Below, piece by piece: positions 1-5,904 of a DNA stretch of 7,400 nt. Position numbers and translations under genes: made by a program. Location of the stretch: contig JAFDCR010000179.1 of the NCBI GenBank assembly GCA_019312685.1, positions 1 through 7,400 of the forward strand. The letters are read 5' to 3'. Each line of letters begins with the position of its first letter. Position 1 is the first letter of the stretch. Under the pieces are notes generated by a model that was not told the DNA's origin, did no database searches, and was given only the letters and a program-made list of their open reading frames with translations. The DNA comes from Deltaproteobacteria bacterium. GTDB taxonomy: Bacteria > Desulfobacterota > Desulfobulbia > Desulfobulbales > BM004.

Positions 1-2769
1 CCAATCAAAGTCCACCTCGCTCGGCGCCTGGCACGTATCCAGCACCACCACTGGAAGCGTATCGGAGGCCAGCCCCGCCCCAACGCAGTTTGTGGCGGTC
101 ACGATGACGGTGTTGTCACCTTCAACAAGCCTGACATGGCCGGCCGCAAATTCGCTGTCATCCGACAAGGCGCATCTGCCGTTTACCTTAACGCCAGTCT
201 CATTGCCGGATATATCGAAAAATATCCCCCTGACCAGGACATCCGGCCTGGAGACAGCTTCACCGTCAACCGGAGAATAAACTTCTATATCCAGTGGCGT
301 TACTTTTACTGTCACGCTGTCTACCGCCTTATTCCCCTTCCGGTCGGTTGCAGTAATGGTGTAGGTTGTATCTGTATCCGGGAATACTTCCCTGGAGCCT
401 TCCGGCCCCACCGAACCGATCCCGTTGTCAATGTTCAGGGAAACCGCCTTTGAAGAAGACCATGTCAGAGTTGCCGGTTTATTCAGCAGAACGACTTCCG
501 GGGCCGCACTGATGGAAACAATCGGCGAAGGCTGGCCTTTGCCCGACCAGACCTCTACATTTGTACTATCTGATGCAGAACCACCAAAACCTGACACATT
601 GATAGAATATGTTGTGTATTCTTGCGGGGAAACCTCCAAGGAGCCGGATGAATCGACTTCACCTATTCCATTATCTATGGACACCATTGTTGCGTAAGAA
701 GAATTCCAGGTAAGCAAAGACGTCTCGCCCGTCACTATTCTCCCAGGTGAGGAACTGATGCTGACTGTGGGGGGCGGATTGTGCACTGTAACTAAAACCT
801 GTGCAGTTCCTGTTGCACCATTTCCATCAGTTACAGTGTAATTAAAGCTGTCCAGGCCGCTGTAAAGATACTCAGGTGTATAGGTGAATGTATTATCCCC
901 GTTATCAACCACAGATCCATGTTCAGGCTGGGTGAAGGAAACAATGGTCAGGATGTCGCCCTCAATATCCGTATCATTTGCCAGAACATTCCCTGTGGTG
1001 ATCGGCGACGCATCGGCTGTTGCGGCCAGGTCGTTTCTTGCTGCCGGCGGGTCGTTGACCGGGCTTACCGTTATGGTAACAACGGCCAGGTTTGAGGTTA
1101 ACTGGCCGTCACTGACCACAAAACCGAACGTATCGCTGCCGTGATAATCCGGGCTCGGGATATAGTTCAGGTCGGGAGGGGTGCCGGTCAGCTGACCGTT
1201 GACCGGATCAGATAAAACATTATACGTCAGCGGGTCATTATTCGGATCAGAGCCTGTCAGAATTATTGAAACAGCCGTGTCCTCCCAAACAGTTATAATC
1301 TGCGGCTCCGCTGCAGGCGGTTCATTAATACCTACGGTAATTGTAACTGTTGCAGTATTGCTTTCCGCTGTTCCGTCATACACCTTGAATGTAACAGTAT
1401 CATAACCGCTGAAATCCGGGGCCGGCGTATATGTTATTCTATTATCGCCATCGTCTCCGGAAATTGTGCCGCTTAAGCCTGCACGACTGTCGACAATGAT
1501 ATAGTTCAATGGATCATCATCCATATCCGATGCTTCAAGCATTATCTCTACCGGTGTATTTATTCCGGTTGAAGCGGATGTATTAAAAGCCTCCGGCGGA
1601 TCATTTACCGGGTTGACAGTAATCGATACGGTGGCTGCACTTGAGCCGCCGTTCCCGTCAATAATGATATACTCAAAGCTTTCAGCTGCGGCAGAGGTAT
1701 TAAAGTTGCTGTCCGGAGTATAGGTCATTATACCGTAGTTGTTATAAACTATTGTACCATTTGGCGGTTGACTGACCGATTCAATTATCAATTCATTGTT
1801 ATCCGCATCCGTATCGTTTTCAAGGACGTTAAACATTACAGCAGCATCCTCATCAGTAACAACAGAATCATCGTTTGCCACAGGAGGATAATTTACTTTT
1901 GAAATGGCGATTGAAACAATTGCTGTGCTGCTGTCATCATGCCCGTCGCTGACCTTGAAGGTAAAAGAGTCCGAGCTTTGATATACCGGTCCCGGCTGAT
2001 AGATGAGAGCCGGGGCTGTTCCTGAAAGGCTCCCATATACCGGGCCTGAACTTACCGTGTAGGTTAACGGATCATTTTCCACATCTGATGCGGTTAGAGT
2101 TATGGGCAACTGGGTGTCCTCCACTGTATGCAGAGATTGGGAATGCGCTGTCGGCGGGTCGTTGACCGGATTTACTGTTATTGAAACCCCGCCGGTATCG
2201 GTTCCGCCGTTAGCGTCATTTACAGTATAGCTGAAACTGTCAGAGCCGTTGAAGTTTTCAGCCGGCGTGTAGGTTATTACTCCGTTTCCGTTTTCATTCA
2301 CCGTTCCGTTTGTTGACTGGTCTATAGATTCAATTGTCAGGAGGTCACCGTCCGCATCCGTATCGTTGGCAAGGAGATTGACCGTTACACTCATGTCCTC
2401 ATCGGTTGCAGCACTGTCATTTTCAGCCGAAGGCGGATGGTTTACCGAAGTCACTATGATCGTGACAGTTGCACCGGTTGAGGATTTTGAATTCCCGGCG
2501 GTCAGATAATAGGCGGTAGTTGCCGTCGGCCGGACAGTTCTGGAACCATTGCATGGCACGGAAATGTTTCCAGGATTCAGTTCACAGGTATCTGCCTTTC
2601 GAGTTGACCAGGTCAGCAGCGACGACTCTCCGGCCAGGACGGATACCGGTTCAGCAACGAATTCCATAATAACAGGACCTGGTCCGGCGGAACATATTGG
2701 AATGGAGTAGTTTAAGCCCAACCCCAAAAGAGACAAATAGATCAACAGCATTTTTATGGAATTTCTCAT
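1..2769 (-). CDS. Large secreted Ig-like/cadherin-like tandem-domain protein, C-terminus outside window
   Basis: The frame is open without a stop from an ATG at 2769 to the window edge, giving 923 residues with the C-terminus missing. The start is fixed by an in-frame TAG at 2794-2796 and by AAGGGGA six bases upstream of the ATG. Residues 1-23 (MRNSIKMLLIYLSLLGLGL...) form a signal peptide, so the product is exported. Then follow an Ig-like domain (about 32-109, motif SLLTWS), six cadherin-like domains (110-663), two Ig-like domains (664-745 and 746-824, motifs LTWNSS and LTWSSS followed by IDNGIG), and a glucodextranase-B-like domain (about 825-911, SPVDG, KVNG and EGDNTVIVTA). Proteins built this way are usually surface or matrix adhesins; that role is inferred. 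C62/C73 and C866/C895 could form disulfides. No catalytic domain is seen in the visible part. It lies downstream of the glycoside hydrolase on the same strand, across a 310-base gap. Confidence 0.93.
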   Translation of the reverse strand, partial: MRNSIKMLLIYLSLLGLGLNYSIPICSAGPGPVIMEFVAEPVSVLAGESSLLTWSTRKADTCELNPGNISVPCNGSRTVRPTATTAYYLTAGNSKSSTGATVTIIVTSVNHPPSAENDSAATDEDMSVTVNLLANDTDADGDLLTIESIDQSTNGTVNENGNGVITYTPAENFNGSDSFSYTVNDANGGTDTGGVSITVNPVNDPPTAHSQSLHTVEDTQLPITLTASDVENDPLTYTVSSGPVYGSLSGTAPALIYQPGPVYQSSDSFTFKVSDGHDDSSTAIVSIAISKVNYPPVANDDSVVTDEDAAVMFNVLENDTDADNNELIIESVSQPPNGTIVYNNYGIMTYTPDSNFNTSAAAESFEYIIIDGNGGSSAATVSITVNPVNDPPEAFNTSASTGINTPVEIMLEASDMDDDPLNYIIVDSRAGLSGTISGDDGDNRITYTPAPDFSGYDTVTFKVYDGTAESNTATVTITVGINEPPAAEPQIITVWEDTAVSIILTGSDPNNDPLTYNVLSDPVNGQLTGTPPDLNYIPSPDYHGSDTFGFVVSDGQLTSNLAVVTITVSPVNDPPAARNDLAATADASPITTGNVLANDTDIEGDILTIVSFTQPEHGSVVDNGDNTFTYTPEYLYSGLDSFNYTVTDGNGATGTAQVLVTVHNPPPTVSISSSPGRIVTGETSLLTWNSSYATMVSIDNGIGEVDSSGSLEVSPQEYTTYSINVSGFGGSASDSTNVEVWSGKGQPSPIVSISAAPEVVLLNKPATLTWSSSKAVSLNIDNGIGSVGPEGSREVFPDTDTTYTITATDRKGNKAVDSVTVKVTPLDIEVYSPVDGEAVSRPDVLVRGIFFDISGNETGVKVNGRCALSDDSEFAAGHVRLVEGDNTVIVTATNCVGAGLASDTLPVVVLDTCQAPSEVDFDW
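781..2442 (-). repeat. Six tandem cadherin-like domains of two alternating kinds
   Basis: Each unit of about 90-96 residues opens with N-x-PP and closes with a strand such as VSITVNPV or VTITVSPV. Units start at residues 110, 203, 293, 389, 482 and 572 of the large secreted protein. Units 1, 3 and 6 carry NDTDADGD, NDTDADNN and NDTDIEGD, followed by NGTV/HGSV-type turns and TYTP. Units 2, 4 and 5 instead carry ASDVENDPLTY, ASDMDDDPLNY or GSDPNNDPLTY and GLSGT/QLTGT-type turns. The order is therefore A-B-A-B-B-A. The acidic DxDxD-like clusters fit calcium binding at domain junctions, as known for cadherin-type folds. The units have diverged strongly in sequence, so they are old duplications rather than recent amplification. 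Confidence 0.85.
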
Positions 2770-3079
2770 GCATCTTCCCCTTGCAGAGCTTTTCTAAGCA
2801 TGCAGCATATACGAATGCAGCAATCCGGTTTGTCCTAACTTATTAGTGAGTTACAGGGGATTTTCAACCCAAGAAAAATGGCATGCTGCTGCCAGGGAAA
2901 AACTAACATTCAGATAAGAATGCTATGAATTACGGGAGGTTTTAATGCATGAATCCATTAAGGCAGGATTTGAATTATTGCGAAATATGGTCTGCTAACA
3001 TTCGGACCATAGAAGATGAATTAAGCTTTGTCCCTTAAACCAAGGTGTTTTTCAATTCTTAATTCTTAATTTTTAATTC
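2770..3079. other. 310-base intergenic region with leader of the large secreted protein
   Basis: No intact gene is seen. On the minus strand a weak promoter is possible (TTGAAA at 2862-2867, then TAATAA about 16 bases on), with a leader of roughly 70 bases. Within that leader the octamer ATGCAGCA (plus strand) occurs at 2800-2807 and 2815-2822, 15 bp apart. On the plus strand GGAGG at 2935-2939 stands five bases before an ATG at 2945 that opens a 17-codon frame ending at 2998 (MHESIKAGFELLRNMVC). An inverted repeat, TTAATG/CATTAA (2942-2947 and 2956-2961), folds over that start. The right end of the region is the heptamer repeat. Confidence 0.5.
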
Positions 3080-3091
3080 TTAATTTTTAAT
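3054..3091. repeat. AT-rich heptamer tandem repeat (AATTYTT)5
   Basis: Five head-to-tail 7-bp units are seen: AATTCTT, AATTCTT, AATTTTT, AATTCTT, AATTTTT (3054-3088), plus a partial AAT. The repeat overlaps the end of the glycoside hydrolase gene: its last codons ATT AAA AAT and the stop TAA are made from repeat sequence. A shorter related stretch (AAAATTAAGAAT) lies at 4641-4653, next to the stop of the HicB gene but in the opposite orientation relative to the gene. This looks like a simple-sequence element that sits at gene 3' ends. Confidence 0.8.
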
Positions 3092-4072
3092 GGGCACAGG
3101 CAGCGGCACCCCCCGGGTGGCCTTGCCATGCAGTTCTCCCTGGTCGTCAAACCAGAGCGGATCAATACAGATGATCCGGTTCCAGCCCCGGCTGCCGTCT
3201 TTCTGCTGATGGTACACCATCCAGAGTTGGCCGGCGCGGTCTCGTGTTACGCTGCAGTGCCCCGGTCCATAGATATTCCTGCCCTTTTTGATCAATGGGT
3301 TGGCCGAATTTTTCACAAAAGGTCCAATCGGCGTTTCGGCTGTCGCGTAGCCGATGGCGTAATCCGCGCTGTCAGCAGCCCCGGCCGAATACAGGAGATA
3401 ATACATGCCCCTGTGCTTCAGCATCCATGGGGCCTCGGTGAGGACGGTCTGTTTTCTTTCCCAGGGCTCGGTGGCCTGGAGGAGCAGGATCGCTTCACCT
3501 TGTTTCCGCACCGGCGACGCCATAGGCTGGACATGGATTTTAAAGTCCGGATACTGGACATAGTAGAGATAGTAACGGCTGTCATCATCTACAAACATAT
3601 GGGCGTCAATCGCATTTTCTATCAGGATACCCAGATCGTGAAATACTCTGTCCGGCCTGTCAGAGACGGCTACCCCGATGCGGCCGTTCACCGTGTAGTA
3701 CAGATAGAACTTTCGGTCCCGCTTGTCATAAAATACATCAGGTGCCCAGGTTCCCGGTTCGTTTGAATAAAAGACCCGCGGTCCCTTCCGCCAATTGACC
3801 AGATCGGCTGAAACATAGACATCGTAGCCGCGGTTGTCGCCGGTCGGGTACAGGTAATAACTGCCCTCATGAAACAGGACAGTTGGATCACCGATGCCGA
3901 GGACGCCGGAAAAATTATCAGGCGCCTCCCGGTTGATAAAAAAAGTCTCCACCAGCACCGGATTGGTATAGGTTTTCCCCTTGTCCGCATCGGTGGCGGC
4001 CATGATCGTGAACCACACCAGACAAAGCAATCCGGCGCTGATAATGAAAAAGGTTATGTTTTTGAGGCTCAT
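3080..4072 (-). CDS. Glycoside hydrolase family 43-like protein with N-terminal signal/anchor
   Basis: The 330-residue product begins with a hydrophobic signal or membrane anchor (about 5-26), so it acts outside the cytoplasm or at the membrane. The rest has the hallmarks of the five-bladed beta-propeller of family 43 enzymes: GDPTVLFHEGSYYLYPTG with the likely base Asp62, TWAPD at 108-112, DAHMF with the pKa-tuning Asp156, TEAPWMLKHRGMYYLLYS with the likely acid Glu213, and GPGHCSV with His272, which sits near the active site in this family. All three expected carboxylates are present, so it should be active. Family members cleave alpha-L-arabinose or beta-D-xylose linkages; the substrate cannot be told from sequence. 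ATG 4072 is the only start that keeps the signal, and an in-frame TAG at 4091-4093 bounds it, but no clear Shine-Dalgarno precedes it. It lies 58 bases after the EF-Tu-like gene and may share its transcript. Confidence 0.87.
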   Translation of the reverse strand: MSLKNITFFIISAGLLCLVWFTIMAATDADKGKTYTNPVLVETFFINREAPDNFSGVLGIGDPTVLFHEGSYYLYPTGDNRGYDVYVSADLVNWRKGPRVFYSNEPGTWAPDVFYDKRDRKFYLYYTVNGRIGVAVSDRPDRVFHDLGILIENAIDAHMFVDDDSRYYLYYVQYPDFKIHVQPMASPVRKQGEAILLLQATEPWERKQTVLTEAPWMLKHRGMYYLLYSAGAADSADYAIGYATAETPIGPFVKNSANPLIKKGRNIYGPGHCSVTRDRAGQLWMVYHQQKDGSRGWNRIICIDPLWFDDQGELHGKATRGVPLPVPIKN

Positions 4073-4130
4073 AAGAAAGCGGGGACGGATCTATTTATCT
4101 TCCCACCTGCCTCTGATAAGGCCCATTTTT

Positions 4131-4388
4131 TTAATCAATTATTTTATAAACCTTATCCTTTCTTCGAACTTTTTCAGGCACTTTCAAACCGATACTGTCA
4201 CCCTGTTTTGCCTCCATGACAGCCTCGTGCTCTATCTCCATTGAGTCAACTTTCAGCTCGAGATCTGTTGTGTGTCCTTTTATATGAAGGTTGTCGTTTA
4301 CTGACACTGGTCCGTCCGTCATCTCCACGGCAGCCACAGATATCTTCTTGTAATAATTAGAAATATAACCTATCTCTTTCTCTTGCAC
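4131..4388 (-). CDS. Stand-alone EF-Tu domain II-like protein (translation elongation factor-like)
   Basis: The 85-residue product resembles the small translation elongation factor-like family, a single beta-barrel like domain II of EF-Tu without the GTPase domain. Visible motifs are IGYISNYYKKISVAAVEM near the start, IKGHTTDLELKVDSMEIEH around residues 36-54, and the QGDSIGLKV strand at 62-70. The family is widespread, but its role is not settled; a nucleic-acid or ribosome contact is only a guess from the fold. The start is taken as GTG at 4388, because GGAGGG lies exactly six bases upstream and the resulting N-terminus (MQEKEIGYI) fits the family. An upstream ATG at 4406 would add six residues, but it has only an AT-rich run in front and would place the ribosome site inside the gene. 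It precedes the glycoside hydrolase on the same strand. Confidence 0.85.
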   Translation of the reverse strand: MQEKEIGYISNYYKKISVAAVEMTDGPVSVNDNLHIKGHTTDLELKVDSMEIEHEAVMEAKQGDSIGLKVPEKVRRKDKVYKIID

Positions 4389-4394
4389 CTCTAT

Positions 4395-4400
4395 CCCTCC
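4395..4400 (-). promoter_or_regulatory. Ribosome binding site that decides the EF-Tu-like start
   Basis: GGAGGG on the minus strand is followed by a six-base spacer (ATAGAG) and GTG at 4388. The competing ATG at 4406 lies upstream of this site and has no purine-rich sequence in front, so the GTG start is preferred. Confidence 0.7.
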
Positions 4401-4458
4401 CAGCATTGTTTTTTAAAAGCGTCGGATTTATTCCCAATCATTACCAGTCCTGAAACAC

Positions 4459-4495
4459 AAAAACCGGACAGCCTTATTAAGGCAGCCCGGCTGTC
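4459..4495 (-). terminator. Probable intrinsic terminator downstream of hicB
   Basis: Read on the minus strand, GACAGCC (4489-4495) pairs with GGCTGTC (4467-4473) across a 15-base loop. CGG and then a run of five T (4459-4463) follow the stem. The loop contains GCCTT-AAT-AAGGC, which could form a competing inner hairpin. The T-run is on the minus side only, so it would stop transcripts coming from the HicAB locus, whose last stop codon is about 165 bases upstream, and would separate that locus from the EF-Tu-like gene. Confidence 0.6.
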
Positions 4496-4525
4496 ATTAT
4501 CAAACCTTTGAGTTTCCGTCAAAAA

Positions 4526-4577
4526 CAAGCAATTAATGATTATTTACCTAGGAATGTAGGGGATGTCAAGCAATTAA
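4526..4577. repeat. Short direct repeat CAAGCAATTAA in the hicB 3' region
   Basis: The 11-mer CAAGCAATTAA occurs at 4526-4536 and again at 4567-4577, 41 bp apart, in the 254-base gene-free gap between the EF-Tu-like gene and hicB. Nothing else in the gap is coding apart from the terminator nearby and an A-rich run at 4617-4659. The repeat may be chance or a scar; no function is assigned. Confidence 0.4.
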
Positions 4578-4660
4578 CGGTCATTAAACAGTGCAAAACT
4601 ACTGGTAGATCGTTGTTTTGAAAATGAAAAATGGGAAATGGAAAATTAAGAATGGAAAAG

Positions 4661-5089
4661 CTACTTCCACATACCAATTACGAGCTTGTTGCCTAAGGCT
4701 GACATGGCTTCATTGATGCGTGGGATCTTGGTTTTGTGGTGTGGATCAAGCAGTCGCCTTCCTTCCTTTTCGTTGACATTCAACAACCGGGAAAATGCTG
4801 CTTTGGTTAGCCCTTTCTTTCTGATCGTTATGTAGAGTGCTGCCTTGGCAGCCATGAGTGCCGGCAGGACGATGCCGATCTCACCTTTGCGCTGCTTGCT
4901 CGGCAGCGGCACCTCGATACCGTCGTCAATGCACATGGCAATGGCTTCCTCCAGGCAGTCTGTTGCATTATCCAGGGACTCCTGGTGCGTTTTGCCGTCG
5001 GTAACGGCGGTGGGCAGATCCCTGAATGTCACTAAAAAAAAACCTTCTTCATCAACTTCGATCTTAGCCGGGTAGATAAAATTCTGCAT
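4661..5089 (-). CDS. hicB: HicB family antitoxin, intact
   Basis: The 142-residue product has the HicB layout. The N-terminal part (about 1-65) is the partial RNase H-like fold: MQNFIYPAKIEVDEEGFFLVTF, then DLPTAVTDGKTHQESLDNA and LEEAIAMCIDDGIEVP. This part of HicB binds and blocks the HicA ribonuclease. The C-terminal half (about 85-138, GLTKAAFSRLLNVNEKEGRR) is a helix-turn-helix that binds the operon's own operator. The start at ATG 5089 follows the TAG of the hicA remnant by 16 bases. GGGAGA overlaps that stop with an 11-base spacer, so its translation was probably coupled to hicA. Since the toxin gene is broken, this is now an antitoxin without its native partner; it may persist by repressing the locus or neutralising another HicA elsewhere (inference). 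Confidence 0.92.
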   Translation of the reverse strand: MQNFIYPAKIEVDEEGFFLVTFRDLPTAVTDGKTHQESLDNATDCLEEAIAMCIDDGIEVPLPSKQRKGEIGIVLPALMAAKAALYITIRKKGLTKAAFSRLLNVNEKEGRRLLDPHHKTKIPRINEAMSALGNKLVIGMWK

Positions 5090-5105
5090 GAATGAGTAAT
5101 TCTCC

Positions 5106-5353
5106 CTACTTGATATCCTCGCGTGTAAGCCCTAAATTGTCGAGAATTTTCTTAAGCAGACCGGGGCCGATCTCCTTAGTCCGGTCTTTCATGACAGTAT
5201 GTTTGTCGCTGAAATACAAAATGAAGTGGCTCCCGTTGTCGTTTAACGAGACAAAACGACGATTGACAGTCCTCTTTTTTTGTCAACCCTTACTGGTAGA
5301 CCCTGAATTCTGCCTATCTTTCTTAATCTTTTTATAAGCTCATTGCCCGTCAT
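5106..5353 (-). pseudogene. hicA: HicA mRNA-interferase toxin, disrupted by 32 extra bases
   Basis: Two blocks in different frames together match the HicA clade that carries K/R-G-K-G-S-H. Block one, ATG 5353 to 5270, gives MTGNELIKRLRKIG, then a segment ending VDKKRG. Block two, 5237 to 5109, gives NGSHFILYFSDKHTVMKD and then a tail containing KEIGPGLLKKILDNLGL, ending at TAG 5106-5108. The catalytic histidine of the GSH motif is in block two. Between the blocks lie 32 bases (5238-5269); because 32 is not a multiple of three, the frame shifts, and block one stops at TAA 5243-5245 after 36 codons. Joining the blocks without the 32 bases restores a 71-residue HicA of normal length. As written, no functional ribonuclease can be made unless ribosomes shift frame. 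Confidence 0.82.
5238..5269 (-). other. 32-base segment interrupting hicA, with inverted repeat
   Basis: These bases have no counterpart in the HicA family alignment as I recall it, where KRG runs directly into KGSH. The segment contains GTCGTTT and AAACGAC (arms at 5238-5244 and 5254-5260) around a nine-base loop. Next to it, TTGACA (5263-5268) and TGTCAA (5281-5286) make a second stem that straddles the junction. The quasi-palindromic character suggests a templated or hairpin-mediated insertion rather than a transposon; it is too short for a known insertion sequence. Confidence 0.5.
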
Positions 5354-5357
5354 TACG

Positions 5358-5386
5358 ACTATAGGACAAATTTGTCCGAAAAACAA
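5358..5386 (-). promoter_or_regulatory. Candidate hicAB promoter
   Basis: On the minus strand TTGTTT (5381-5386) and TATAGT (5358-5363) are separated by exactly 17 bases, and the spacer contains the palindromic operator. The predicted start of transcription would fall at or almost at the hicA ATG (5353), implying a leaderless message. That is unusual and lowers confidence in the exact hexamers. Confidence 0.45.
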
Positions 5387-5399
5387 GACAAAAATGTCC
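5364..5399. promoter_or_regulatory. Pair of palindromic operator-like sites in front of hicA
   Basis: GGACAAATTTGTCC (5364-5377) is a perfect 14-bp palindrome. A second, imperfect copy, AGACAAAAATGTCC (5386-5399), has its centre 22 bp away, about two helical turns, so dimers on both would lie on the same face of the DNA. They overlap the candidate promoter. HicB proteins with a C-terminal helix-turn-helix are known to repress their own operon from such sites, so HicB is the likely ligand. Confidence 0.7.
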
Positions 5400-5904
5400 G
5401 CTCTCCAAATCCTGTTTTCATGGTTACAGAAAATTTTGATTTACTTGCTTTACCTAAAGTTATGGCAGGAAAAAACCAACCCCGGAAGAAGAATAGGTAA
5501 TTGGCAGGAAATATCTAGTAAGGTCTATAAACAATTATTTAAGACGTTATGGGGTTAGCTTTGAATTACAAACATCTTTTTCTGCTATTAAGAACAAAAG
5601 AGTAAATAAAATAACACACAAAAAAGCCGCAGCCCCTTTTCAGGATTATGTCCCGAGAATTCATATGTCAGGCTTGTCTCAATTTCAGGTAAATTCAGTT
5701 TACCTGTCGTAAAAAATAGTGCATAATATTATAAGGTGATGCTCCTTTGTTAAAGTCCGGATCAGCCTTGAACAGGTTTATGAAAGTTATTTGCTGCCAT
5801 TGGCACCGTATGTGCAGTGCAAAAAAAGTTAGCAGTTCAGGCGGAAGCAGACGATACTTTCAGAAATCAACCTACTCTTAGATAGGCATAAAAAAAGACC
5901 TACA
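5400..5904. other. 505-base region without an intact gene; possible decayed frame
   Basis: No complete gene is convincing. A run of coding-like sequence moves through three plus-strand frames: from ATG 5420 (MVTENFDLLALPKVMAGKNQ...), then near 5495 into a frame reading NWQEISSKVYKQLF, then near 5540 into one reading RRYGVSFELQTSFSAIKNKR that closes at TAA 5710-5712. Read together these would make a protein of about 95 residues with a helix-turn-helix flavour; the identity is unknown. The rest (5713-5904) is the leader of the next gene. A 33-codon frame at 5780-5881 is not credible as a gene. Confidence 0.35.
5686..5727 (+). promoter_or_regulatory. Candidate promoter with overlapping dyad upstream of the secreted protein
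   Basis: CAGGTAAA (5686-5693) and TTTACCTG (5699-5706) form a perfect inverted repeat with a five-base centre. The right arm overlaps TTTACC (5699-5704), a possible -35 box, followed after 17 bases by CATAAT (5722-5727), a good -10 box. A repressor bound to the dyad would block this promoter. Transcription would begin near 5734 and give a leader of about 170 bases before the ATG at 5905. Confidence 0.45.

Noticed and set aside
92..1405. Several plus-strand open frames of 62-105 codons
   Set aside because: They lie opposite the continuous domain-rich minus-strand gene, their translations look like no family, and they arise from its biased codon use.
2690..2769. Lipoprotein signal on the large secreted protein (Cys26)
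   Set aside because: The residues before the cysteine (I-P-I) do not make a proper lipobox; an ordinary signal peptide fits better.
3128..3766. Plus-strand frame of 212 codons
   Set aside because: It is antisense to the glycoside hydrolase, whose catalytic motifs are all on the minus strand; no ribosome site or recognisable domain.
3869..4244. Plus-strand frames of 116 and 87 codons
   Set aside because: They overlap the hydrolase start and the EF-Tu-like gene in antisense and show no domain.
5092..5337. Plus-strand frame of 81 codons
   Set aside because: The minus strand of the same bases encodes the two recognisable halves of HicA, so this is a shadow.
5780..5881. Plus-strand 33-codon frame (MKVICCHWHRMC...)
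   Set aside because: Weak ribosome site, no resemblance to known small proteins, and it lies in what is better read as a leader.
5734..5904. Riboswitch in the long leader, including a cyclic di-GMP type
   Set aside because: I looked for the conserved core motifs and did not find them; a covariance-model search would be decisive.
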